Assembly: GCA_947448525.1 (NCBI GenBank)
Contig: CANFNV010000012.1
Coordinates: 1-64,000, forward strand
DNA: 64,000 nucleotides
Source of the DNA: Flavobacteriaceae bacterium
GTDB taxonomy: Bacteria; Bacteroidota; Bacteroidia; Flavobacteriales; Flavobacteriaceae
Direction: 5' to 3'
In this document: positions 19,256 through 27,067 of the stretch, one piece after another
How the letters are laid out: the number at the start of each line of letters is the position of its first letter
How positions within the stretch are numbered: position 1 is the first letter of the stretch
Program-made: the position numbers and the translations under genes
The notes under the pieces: model-generated
The model's database searches: none
The model's input: the letters and a program-made list of their open reading frames with translations, nothing else
What the model was told of the DNA's origin: nothing

Positions 19256-20020
19256 ATGGAAGTTTATTTTTTAGGTACTGGAACATCTCAAGGGATTCCC
19301 GTTATAGGAAGTGACAATGCCGTTTGCCTCAGCAGTGATTCTAAAGATAAAAGATTGCGTGTTTCGGTATGGATTCATGATGAAGAACAATCGATAGTAA
19401 TTGATTGCGGTCCCGATTTTAGGCAACAAATGCTGGCTTCAAAGTGTTCAAAAATAGACGGAATATTATTTACCCACGAGCATTCCGATCATACTGCTGG
19501 TTTGGATGATATTCGTCCGTTTAATTCTAAGCAAGGAAAAATTTCTATATTTGGTCACGCAAGAGTTCTTGAGAATCTAAAAAAACGATTTGAATATATT
19601 TTTGAAACCGAAAATAGATATCCAGGAGCACCCTCGGTTCAAACCATTGAAGTCGTTAATAATAACTCTTTTTGTATTGGAAAAATGAATATTATTCCGA
19701 TAAATGCATGGCATGGAACTTTGCAGGTTTTTGGTTATCGTATTCATGATTTTGCTTATTTAACAGATGTAAAAACCATTAATACCAAAGAAGTAGAAAA
19801 GCTTAAAGGTATAAAAGTATTGGTTATTAACGCATTAAGGGAAGAACCCCACCATTCACATTTTAGTTTGCAAGATGCTATAGATTTTGTAACTTTGGTT
19901 CAGCCAGATCAAGCTTATTTGACACACATTAGTCACATGTTGGGCTTTCATAAAGAAGTACAAAAAAAGTTACCTCCAAATGTATTTCTCGCCTATGATA
20001 ATTTAGAAATTAATATTTAA
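19256..20020 (+). CDS. MBL-fold metallohydrolase (PhnP-like)
   Basis: A 254-aa cytoplasmic metallo-beta-lactamase-fold hydrolase. It begins with the GTGTSQGIPVIG loop and DCGPDFRQQ, followed by the metal motif THEHSDHTAGLDD and later metal residues in NAWHG, YLTDVK and HISHMLGFH. The pattern is closest to the PhnP-like cyclic phosphodiesterase group, which cleaves 5-membered cyclic phosphates or nucleotides; the true substrate cannot be read from sequence. It heads a three-gene cluster: the next start is one base after its stop. Confidence 0.85.
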   Translation: MEVYFLGTGTSQGIPVIGSDNAVCLSSDSKDKRLRVSVWIHDEEQSIVIDCGPDFRQQMLASKCSKIDGILFTHEHSDHTAGLDDIRPFNSKQGKISIFGHARVLENLKKRFEYIFETENRYPGAPSVQTIEVVNNNSFCIGKMNIIPINAWHGTLQVFGYRIHDFAYLTDVKTINTKEVEKLKGIKVLVINALREEPHHSHFSLQDAIDFVTLVQPDQAYLTHISHMLGFHKEVQKKLPPNVFLAYDNLEINI

Positions 20021-20021
20021 A

Positions 20022-20513
20022 ATGAAAAGACAATTATATTTATATTTATTCATAGTGTCGGCATTGATTTTGGCATTTACGTATATGTATTTTTCGAAGC
20101 AATTGGCTTTTGAGAGAACCAATAATAAAGCCGAAATTAAAAATTTGAGAGATAGTTCAAGTTTGATTTCTAATCAACTTAACGATGCCGATTATTTTTC
20201 TTTGGATAAGAATGAAAGAGCTCAAGATTATTTTCCAGCCCTAAGTATTTCAAAATTAATTCCGCAAATAAAAGATGCTTTATTAGCTTATAATGACAAT
20301 CCGAATGGTAATGTTTATACAGGACAAGAAAAAATTAGTGCCCAAAAGTTTATTATCAACAAAATTAAAATACTCAATCACCGTTGGATCATAGCTGATT
20401 ACAGCGATGGAACCTTTTGGGGCGATGTTGTGATTAAATATTTTGTAAAATCAGACGGAGAAATTACTTTTACAGTAATGGATTCATATGTTTATCCAAA
20501 ACAACACTATTAA
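20022..20513 (+). CDS. Membrane-anchored conserved hypothetical protein
   Basis: A 163-aa protein with a single N-terminal membrane segment (about residues 6-24), then a polar helix and a soluble domain containing KFIINKIKILNHRWIIADYS and DGTFWGDVVIKYF. The DGxFWG-(D)-(V/L)-(V/I)-K-Y motif looks conserved in flavobacterial homologues I have in mind, but I know of no function. One base separates it from the MBL gene and three bases from the lipoprotein, so the three are surely cotranscribed. The soluble part would lie in the periplasm. Confidence 0.75.
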   Translation: MKRQLYLYLFIVSALILAFTYMYFSKQLAFERTNNKAEIKNLRDSSSLISNQLNDADYFSLDKNERAQDYFPALSISKLIPQIKDALLAYNDNPNGNVYTGQEKISAQKFIINKIKILNHRWIIADYSDGTFWGDVVIKYFVKSDGEITFTVMDSYVYPKQHY

Positions 20514-20516
20514 CTT

Positions 20517-21017
20517 ATGAAATTGAATACGAAAATAATCACAATGTTTCTTTTTGCAATTACTTTAGTTTCTTGCAAATGGAATGATGCCATATCAGAA
20601 GACACCAAAAAACATAACTTACACCCTAAAGATTCTACTATTGTAGGAGCCGACCAAGACGAAAATGGGTGTTTGGCTTCTGCAGGTTATACTTGGTCTA
20701 AACTAAATAAAGAATGTGTTCGTGCCTTTACTGGTATACAATTGAATCCGGCAAAAAATACTACTACAGAAGATGAAACTTTATGTGCTTATATTCTTTT
20801 TAATGAAAAAGGGGATAAAGCAGAAGTTTTTCTTCCAGAAGAAAAATCATTTATTCTAACAAGAAGTAGTGAAGGTCAACCTTGGATTTTTGACACTTAT
20901 CAATTAATTCGCAAAAATGGGTATGTCTTAATTCAAGATGGTGAATCAATTTATACTGGAGACGGACAAATTGGTAATAAAGTTACTGGAAGTGACAATC
21001 CTGAAGGACAGGAATAG
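20517..21017 (+). CDS. Lipoprotein of unknown function
   Basis: A 166-aa protein with a type II signal peptide: hydrophobic stretch followed by lipobox LVSC with the acylated cysteine at residue 20. The mature part has a DQDENGCLASAGYTWS segment and two further cysteines (in NGCLAS and KECVRAF) that could form a disulphide, then KAEVFLPEE and YTGDGQIG. No domain recognised. Last gene of the MBL cluster, probably in the envelope. The repeat-rich gap after it separates it from the convergent hydrolase gene. Confidence 0.75.
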   Translation: MKLNTKIITMFLFAITLVSCKWNDAISEDTKKHNLHPKDSTIVGADQDENGCLASAGYTWSKLNKECVRAFTGIQLNPAKNTTTEDETLCAYILFNEKGDKAEVFLPEEKSFILTRSSEGQPWIFDTYQLIRKNGYVLIQDGESIYTGDGQIGNKVTGSDNPEGQE

Positions 21018-21040
21018 GTTGTTATAATCTATTGAGTTAG

Positions 21041-21120
21041 GTTCAGAGTTGCAAAGTAATAGAGTTGCAAAGGTTCAGATGAAAACTATGTTAAGTAAAA
21101 TGACTTTAAAGACATACTAA
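21041..21120. repeat. Intergenic degenerate repeat, copy A
   Basis: The word AGAGTTGCAAAG occurs twice (21045-21056, 21061-21072), framed by GTTCAG on each side. It is followed by ATGAAAACTATG and AAGTAAAATGAC segments that also occur, inverted, at 30009-30051 within the thr operon. It is non-coding and lies between converging genes. Confidence 0.6.
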
Positions 21121-21174
21121 ACTCTAAGATTTATGTTGGGTTAAAAAACAATTTTTACAAATGAATTAACTCTT

Positions 21175-21813
21175 TTATTGTTGGAGCCAATTTTTAAAAT
21201 CGAAGAAGTTTTGGGGTGCCACACTATGACCAACTGGGTATTCTTTGTAAACAATAGCAATTCCTAGTTCTTTCAATTTCGGGATCGAGCTTCGCGCCCA
21301 ATCTACAGGAATAACTTGATCTACCGCTCCGTGAGAAGCAAATATTTTTAAAGTACTATAATCATTTTCTTGGAAGTTGTCGGTGGCAATATCCGAATTA
21401 AAATAGCCGCTCATAGCTACGACTCGTTTTACTTTCTCAGGATAGGAGACCGCAATTGCATAACTCAAAATACAACCTTGGCTAAATCCTACTAACGTAA
21501 CATTTGACGCATCAATTGTATAATTCAAAACCAATTCATCAATAAATTTAGCTATTAAATCTCTTGATTGTTTTGCTTGTACAATATCCGAAAACTTATT
21601 TTCATCTGCATCAAAATTAATAGCATACCAAGCATAACTTCCATACATCATATCAAAAGGGGCTCGAGCCGAAACGATAAAATATTCATCGGGAAGTTCG
21701 GTTGCAAATGAAAACAAATCTTCTTCGTTACTTCCATAACCATGTAACAGCAATAATAATGGATTTTTGTCTTTTTTTGCTTTAGGTTCACGGACTAAAT
21801 GGTGTACTATCAT
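21175..21813 (-). CDS. Carboxylesterase/phospholipase-like serine hydrolase
   Basis: A 212-aa alpha/beta hydrolase of the phospholipase/carboxylesterase family (related to YpfH and acyl-protein thioesterases). It shows LLLLLHGYGSNEEDL for the oxyanion loop, the nucleophile elbow LVGFSQGC, and likely acid and His residues in HGAVDQVIPVDWA and PVGHSVAP. No signal peptide; cytoplasmic. Last gene of a four-gene minus-strand run that begins with the BatA/VWA protein; the gap to the preceding gene is 11 bases. Substrate unknown. Confidence 0.85.
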   Translation of the reverse strand: MIVHHLVREPKAKKDKNPLLLLLHGYGSNEEDLFSFATELPDEYFIVSARAPFDMMYGSYAWYAINFDADENKFSDIVQAKQSRDLIAKFIDELVLNYTIDASNVTLVGFSQGCILSYAIAVSYPEKVKRVVAMSGYFNSDIATDNFQENDYSTLKIFASHGAVDQVIPVDWARSSIPKLKELGIAIVYKEYPVGHSVAPQNFFDFKNWLQQ

Positions 21814-21824
21814 TTTGATCTAAA

Positions 21825-22151
21825 TTAAAAATTACTGAACCATTTTTGAAACCATTTTCCTAATAAAGGTAATGGAATAGTTTCTCCTTTTGCAGCAGAA
21901 AAAATTCCGTAAATAGTCAAAACAGAGATGAAAACCCACATGGGAGCTGCAATCATAATGCTTTCAAAATAACTTATGGATATTCCGAGTGTGATAAAGG
22001 TTAAAGTCAATCCCAATCCTTGACGAATATGGAAAGAGGCAAACGGATTCTTATTTTCAGAATTCATGGATATGGCAATTAAAACTCCAACAATTAAAAT
22101 GTAGCTCGTGATGGCTGCCGATTTTCCTTCGTCTATAGTTTGTTTGTCCAT
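21825..22151 (-). CDS. Small DUF4870-like membrane protein
   Basis: A 108-aa protein with three predicted membrane segments (ITSYILIVGVLIAI, LTLTFITLGISISYF and MWVFISVLTIYGIFSA) separated by short loops containing NPFASFHIRQG, the hallmark of DUF4870/YtxG-like small membrane proteins. Function unknown. The start ATG overlaps the stop of the preceding pyrC-like gene by one base, so it is in the same operon. Inner-membrane location is inferred from hydrophobicity. Confidence 0.72.
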   Translation of the reverse strand: MDKQTIDEGKSAAITSYILIVGVLIAISMNSENKNPFASFHIRQGLGLTLTFITLGISISYFESIMIAAPMWVFISVLTIYGIFSAAKGETIPLPLLGKWFQKWFSNF

Positions 22152-23404
22152 TATGCCAAAACTAATGTTCCATTATTGTAAATTCCAATCACTTTTCCTT
22201 TCATTTTGGTTCCAAAAAAAGCGGAGTTTTTAGATTTTGAAAGTACATTCTCTTTATTAAAAACCCACTCACTTTCTGTAGTAAACAATGTTAGATTGGC
22301 AGTATTTCCCTCAGCGATTGCTGTTGATTTGATATTGAAAACAATTCTGGCTGCTGTTAATTTTTCTACAATTTTGTCTAAAGGTAAAACAGTTAATAAA
22401 GCACCAAAAGCACTTTCAAACCCTATAGTTCCGTTTTTAGCCAAATCAAATTCCATTTTTTTATGTTCAATATCTATGGGATTATGATCGGAAGTAATAA
22501 GGTCTATCGTATTATCTAAAATCCCAGAAATTAATGCCATTCGATCATTGTCTGTTCGTAATGGTGGTGATACCTTGTATCGTGTGTCAAATCCGTCTAG
22601 TTTTTCGTCGGTTAACACCAAATGATGAACGGCTGCACTACAAGTTACTTTTAATCCTTTGGCTTTAGCATTCCGAATCAACTCGACCGATTTTGCTGTT
22701 GAAATTGTAGGAATATGTAATTTTCCACCGGTATATTCCAATAAGAAAAGATTTCGAGCTACAATTAGTTCTTCGGCCAAATTTGGAATCCCTTTTAATC
22801 CCAATCGTGTAGAGACAATTCCTTCATTGGCAACACCATTTCCTTGAATTCTTTCGTCTTGGCAAAATGCAATGACTAATCCATCAAAATCTTGTGCGTA
22901 TTGCAAACCAATTTTTAATAAGTTGGCGTTGGCGGTGTTTTTTTCATAATCTCCAAAAGCAATGGCACCTGAGTTTTTCATATCGAATAGTTCGGCTAAA
23001 TCATACCCATCACTATTTTTGGTTAAAGCCCCAATTGGAAATAATTCAGTAGCAGCAGAATTGGCTTTTTGTTTTACAAATTGCACCTGTGATTGGTTGT
23101 CTACAATAGGGAAGGAGTTGGGTTGTAATGCAATTCCTGTAAAACCACTTTTTGCAGCTACGGTCAATCCGTTAGCAATAGTTTCTCGGCCTTCAAATCC
23201 GGGTTCACCTAATGAAACACTGCTGTCAAACCATCCTTGAGAAAGATGCAACTCCGAATGTATTATTTCTTTATAATCCAATTCAGAAGGGAGGTTTTTT
23301 TCAATCTTTTCTATAATAGTATGGTTGATTTTTACATCAACTACTTGATTGTGAAAAGGACTTTTAGGGTCAATAATCTTAGCTTCTCTGATTATGATTT
23401 TCAT
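22151..23404 (-). CDS. Dihydroorotase-like protein lacking active-site residues
   Basis: A 417-aa amidohydrolase-fold protein of the dihydroorotase (PyrC/PyrC') family. The start is the ATG at 23404, overlapping the VWA gene stop (ATGA); a longer frame has no support. The fold is recognisable (EPGFEGRETIANGL, ITSDHNPIDIEHK, GTIGFESAFGALLTVLP), but the zinc motif D-x-H-x-H is FDSSVS at residues 59-64, with Ser in place of both His. The LREPG arginine is Gly, and the usual HCED is FCQDE. It is therefore probably non-catalytic, like PyrC' partners of aspartate transcarbamoylase. A working dihydroorotase should exist elsewhere in the genome. Confidence 0.85.
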   Translation of the reverse strand: MKIIIREAKIIDPKSPFHNQVVDVKINHTIIEKIEKNLPSELDYKEIIHSELHLSQGWFDSSVSLGEPGFEGRETIANGLTVAAKSGFTGIALQPNSFPIVDNQSQVQFVKQKANSAATELFPIGALTKNSDGYDLAELFDMKNSGAIAFGDYEKNTANANLLKIGLQYAQDFDGLVIAFCQDERIQGNGVANEGIVSTRLGLKGIPNLAEELIVARNLFLLEYTGGKLHIPTISTAKSVELIRNAKAKGLKVTCSAAVHHLVLTDEKLDGFDTRYKVSPPLRTDNDRMALISGILDNTIDLITSDHNPIDIEHKKMEFDLAKNGTIGFESAFGALLTVLPLDKIVEKLTAARIVFNIKSTAIAEGNTANLTLFTTESEWVFNKENVLSKSKNSAFFGTKMKGKVIGIYNNGTLVLA

Positions 23405-25329
23405 TTTACAAATTTTTGAATTAAAACTTCTATTGCCACAAATAGGAGGGCTAAAATAACAAACCATTTCCAGAGTTGGTTGTCGGATCGATTGGCTTGA
23501 AGCGTTTCAAATATCGAATCGACATGGCTAATTTCTTTATAATCTGAAATAGCATCTGTATTGATATTTGATAAATCACTTTCTGTTCTATTGAAATTAA
23601 AACTAATGTTTTCTATGTTTTGATTGTTGTTAAAAATACTGAAATTACCAGCATCTTTTGGATTGTCGTTAAAAGTAAGTTTTACTTTGCTGTTCAAAAT
23701 TTGTTGCACAGGAATAAAACTCTCATTTTCATTTTTCACATGTACAATTTCATCTTTACCCAATGTTGTTTCAATAATAAATGGCTTGTTCTCACCGATT
23801 ACAGTCGTATTAATTCCAGCTTTCTGTGCATTTTGTCCCATATTATAGAAAGTTGGAACAATGATGGGCGAATTCTGGAAATTACTATTTGTTTTATTAA
23901 TTGGTGCGGCAAAAATATACACGGAAGAAATGCCATTTTGAACCGCGCTCAAGAACGAAGTTTGGTCGCTATAGCCCAAAATAATTGGAGCCGAATTACT
24001 AATTTCAAATGAAGTTTTAGTATTTGGATATTGAAAATTCTCAATTTTTTTCTCAAAAACATCTCTGAATAACGGATGACTGAAATTGATTTTGGTTACC
24101 ATTTTTTCAGAAAATCCTAGGACTTTGAATTGAATACCTCCGAAGTTTGATAAAAAAGTATTCATATTTGGAATAGAACTTTCTGAACTCGGAATCACTA
24201 CTAAATTCCCGCCTTTTTCTACAAACGATTTTAACGTGGTTTGCAAAGCTTGCGGAATATCTTTCAATTCATTTAAGACAATTGCATCTTGTTTGTCCAA
24301 TAAATTATAATCTAATGTCTGTAAGGAATAGTTTGAATAATTAAATTCTTCAGCAGTATAAATTTTAGAAAGGAAACCACTTTTTTCGGGTTCGCCAATA
24401 CAAATAATATTGTTTTTTTGTGGTTTGGATAAACTGAAAAAATAGGTATTGTCGTATTCTAAACTATTGTCTGAAATGGAAACGTAGCCATGAAAGTCTT
24501 CTTTAGGTATCGTAAAATTTATGGTTTTGTTTTTTGTTTCAAAGTTAACCACCGTTTTGGCAATGAGTTTCTTCTTATTGAACAAAGCAATCGGAATGTC
24601 TTTAAAATCTTCGCCATAAGTTTCCAATTTCACGCTAATTTCATAGAAATTATCTAGGGTTTGACTCACATAAACACTGTCAATTGCAATATTATCTGTT
24701 TTTTCAGCTTCTGGAATAATGAAATACAAGTTTGCGTCGCCTTTAGTATTTTTAACTGGATTAGATTGCAAACCCACGGCGTCAGTAATCACCACAATAT
24801 CTTTATTAAAAGCCGATTTGTGTGCTTTTATTTTTGCCAATAGTTGCTCCAATTGAAAAGGCACTGCACTGTATTTTAAGTTTTGTAATTCTTTTTGAAT
24901 CGATTTAATATCGGTATTCCAATAATTATCCGAACAAGTAATTAAAGAGAAGTTTACGTTTTCTGGAGTATGTTCCAATAAATCTTGAACAGCGCGTTTC
25001 AATAATTCGCCTTTCTGACCTTTGGCTTGCATACTAAAAGAATTGTCTAATACAATATACAATTCGTTAGTCGAATTCTTGCTATCTTTTGCTTTAAAAA
25101 AAGGTTGTGCAAAAGCAATTATTATAAATGCTAATAACAACATTCTGGTTGCAAGAAGTAAATATTTTTTGAGTTTCGAACTTTTACGAGTCTGAAGCGC
25201 TAATTCTTTCAGGAACTTTACGTTCGTAAAATATTCGGTTTTAAATTTTCGTAATTGAAAAAGATGCACCAGAATTGGAATAACCAATAAGAAGAGGAAA
25301 TAAAGAAGTTCTGGATGTTTGAATTGCAT
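23401..25329 (-). CDS. BatA-domain membrane protein with VWA domain
   Basis: A 642-aa membrane protein. The N terminus is a BatA/aerotolerance-type domain with two membrane segments (LLYFLFLLVIPILVHLF and a second near residues 58-75). A von Willebrand A domain follows, with MIDAS motif DNSFS near residue 94, then a DUF4159/glutamine-amidotransferase-like periplasmic region, and a last membrane helix (WFVILALLFVAIEVLIQ). Such proteins occur in Bacteroidota, often with moxR genes, which are absent here. It heads the minus-strand run VWA, pyrC-like, DUF4870, hydrolase; its stop overlaps the pyrC-like start by four bases. Function unproven. Confidence 0.85.
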   Translation of the reverse strand: MQFKHPELLYFLFLLVIPILVHLFQLRKFKTEYFTNVKFLKELALQTRKSSKLKKYLLLATRMLLLAFIIIAFAQPFFKAKDSKNSTNELYIVLDNSFSMQAKGQKGELLKRAVQDLLEHTPENVNFSLITCSDNYWNTDIKSIQKELQNLKYSAVPFQLEQLLAKIKAHKSAFNKDIVVITDAVGLQSNPVKNTKGDANLYFIIPEAEKTDNIAIDSVYVSQTLDNFYEISVKLETYGEDFKDIPIALFNKKKLIAKTVVNFETKNKTINFTIPKEDFHGYVSISDNSLEYDNTYFFSLSKPQKNNIICIGEPEKSGFLSKIYTAEEFNYSNYSLQTLDYNLLDKQDAIVLNELKDIPQALQTTLKSFVEKGGNLVVIPSSESSIPNMNTFLSNFGGIQFKVLGFSEKMVTKINFSHPLFRDVFEKKIENFQYPNTKTSFEISNSAPIILGYSDQTSFLSAVQNGISSVYIFAAPINKTNSNFQNSPIIVPTFYNMGQNAQKAGINTTVIGENKPFIIETTLGKDEIVHVKNENESFIPVQQILNSKVKLTFNDNPKDAGNFSIFNNNQNIENISFNFNRTESDLSNINTDAISDYKEISHVDSIFETLQANRSDNQLWKWFVILALLFVAIEVLIQKFVK

Positions 25330-25403
25330 TTTTAATTTTCGTTTACTTCACAAAGTGTTATTTTAGCTGAGTTCAGTGATTTCTTAATTGTCAAAAATAA
25401 GAA

Positions 25404-25438
25404 TCAATTGTCAATTATCAATTATCAATTATCAATTA
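25404..25438. repeat. Tandem heptamer TCAATTA x5 running into a stop codon
   Basis: Five units of 7 bp (first TCAATTG, then four TCAATTA). The last unit contains the helicase stop codon (minus-strand TAA, 25436-25438), so the array abuts and overlaps the coding end. The flank also has TTAATTGTCA, an imperfect extra copy. Confidence 0.8.
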
Positions 25439-26779
25439 TTTTTTCTTCTTCGCATCACGCTTTCGTTCTACCCCACGATTTCTGGATTCTGTTTTTCTAG
25501 GTTTTGTTTTAGCAGGACCTCCTAGATTTACCTTTTGATTCTTTTTAGACTTTTCGTGAAATGCAGCGCCACCTTCTTGTTTTGGTTTTTTTAGAAGTTG
25601 TTTGACTTTCTTTTTATCTTTCTCAAATTCCAATAAGCGAACAGCCACTTCTACACCTTCTGGAAAATCAAGAAATCGGATTTCTTTTTCCATTAAAATC
25701 TCGGCCTGAATTTGAATTTCTTCTTCACTCGGACTGATGAAACTAATCGCTGTTCCCGATTTATCGGCACGACCGGTTCTTCCAATTCTATGAATGTATT
25801 GCTCTGGTATTTCGGTAAACTCAAAGTTGATGACGTGGGTAACATCCGAAATATCCAATCCACGTGCCATAACATCGGTGGTGATGATTCCTCTCAATTC
25901 GCCTGCTTGAAAAGATGCCATCGTATTCAAACGGTAATTTTGAGATTTATTGGAGTGAATAACGCCAAATTCCTCTGGATAAATTGCTTCAATACTATTA
26001 GCAATTAAATCCACAGTTTTTTTATTATTCGCAAAGATTAAAATACGAGACGTACTTTCGTCTGTAGACAAAAGGTGGGTTAAAAGATTGATTTTTGTTA
26101 AGAAATTGGGCGTGTAATATCCTAATTGTTCTATTTTTTCTATTGGTGTTCCCGATGCGGCTAAGGAAACTTCTTCCGGTAACTCAAAATATTCGTCCAA
26201 CATCGCATCAACATCATCAGTCATAGTGGCTGAAAACAAAATATTTTGACGTTTATTACTCATCATTGTTAACAACGACGTTACTTGAAAACGGAAACCT
26301 AAATTCAAGATTTCATCAAATTCATCAATAACTAATTTTTGTAGCGAATCAAATCGAATAACATTATCCAATGCCAAATCCATAGTTCTACCGGGAGTTC
26401 CAACTAAGATATCGATGCCTTGATAAACTGCTTTTTTCTGTGTATTGATGTTAACTCCTCCGTAGATTCCGAGTGTTCTTACCGACATGTATTGGGTTAA
26501 ACTATCAATCACTTCAACAATTTGAACTACCAATTCACGCGTTGGCACTAAAATAACCACACGAGCCGAATCGGTATTGACAAATTTCCATTGTTTTAAA
26601 AGAGGCAATAAATACGCCAGGGTTTTACCCGTTCCGGTTTGTGCAATTCCCATTACATCGCGTCCCGACATGATTACTGAAAACGATTTTTTTTGAATTG
26701 GAGTAGGTGTAGTCAGCCCCAAGTCATCAATTGCTTTTTGTAAAGATTTAGGAAGATTGAATGGCTCAAAAGTATTCAT
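25436..26779 (-). CDS. DEAD-box RNA helicase
   Basis: A 447-aa ATP-dependent RNA helicase of the RhlE/CsdA type. Motifs in order: FNLPKSLQKAI...TPIQKKSF (Q motif), AQTGTGKT (I), VPTRELVVQ (Ia), GTPGR (Ib), DEFDE (II, DEFD in place of DEAD), SATM (III), HRIGRTGRA (VI). The tail from about residue 395 is Lys/Arg/Gly-rich and suits RNA binding. Cytoplasmic, likely ribosome assembly or mRNA decay; the exact paralogue cannot be fixed. It has its own -7 box (TACCTTTG on the minus strand, 26796-26803). The stop codon is part of a 7-bp tandem repeat. Confidence 0.92.
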   Translation of the reverse strand: MNTFEPFNLPKSLQKAIDDLGLTTPTPIQKKSFSVIMSGRDVMGIAQTGTGKTLAYLLPLLKQWKFVNTDSARVVILVPTRELVVQIVEVIDSLTQYMSVRTLGIYGGVNINTQKKAVYQGIDILVGTPGRTMDLALDNVIRFDSLQKLVIDEFDEILNLGFRFQVTSLLTMMSNKRQNILFSATMTDDVDAMLDEYFELPEEVSLAASGTPIEKIEQLGYYTPNFLTKINLLTHLLSTDESTSRILIFANNKKTVDLIANSIEAIYPEEFGVIHSNKSQNYRLNTMASFQAGELRGIITTDVMARGLDISDVTHVINFEFTEIPEQYIHRIGRTGRADKSGTAISFISPSEEEIQIQAEILMEKEIRFLDFPEGVEVAVRLLEFEKDKKKVKQLLKKPKQEGGAAFHEKSKKNQKVNLGGPAKTKPRKTESRNRGVERKRDAKKKK

Positions 26780-26795
26780 TACATATTATTTTGTA

Positions 26796-26803
26796 CAAAG
26801 GTA
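26796..26803 (-). promoter_or_regulatory. DEAD-box helicase -7 box
   Basis: Reads TACCTTTG on the minus strand, 16 bases upstream of the ATG at 26779. No TTG at the expected -33 distance. Confidence 0.5.
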
Positions 26804-26980
26804 ACGATTTCTTTCTGTTTTTGGTTTATGGTGAAGTTCTATAAGATATAAAAATCAAGTAAAGACGGGAGCTGTTTTTTAGCTTTTAAAGGAATTCTTA
26901 GGTGAAAAGGGTTTTATTAAAGTTACAAACATAAAGTAACTAAAACCAAATAAGATCCAAATTATTCGAGATAGTATTTT

Positions 26981-27050
26981 AACCACAAAATCCGTAAAGA
27001 ATAAAAAAACCAAAAAGTTTACAAAGATTTTAATTACTTTGAGAGCTTTG
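26981..27050. repeat. Intergenic CAAAG/CTTTG-type degenerate repeat
   Basis: The segment AACCACAAAATCC...GTAAAGAATAA, then AAAGTTTACAAAGATTTT and ACTTTGAGAGCTTTG, resembles the widespread 'ACCACAAAG...CTTTG' intergenic filler of flavobacteria. The rest of the 288-base gap from 26780 holds the helicase -7 box and no reading frame I would call. Confidence 0.4.
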
Positions 27051-27067
27051 TATTTTATAGGTAAAAA

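Noticed and set aside
25381..25440. Short tandem units as a CRISPR array
   Set aside because: The 7-bp units are contiguous, with no spacers and no cas genes in the window.
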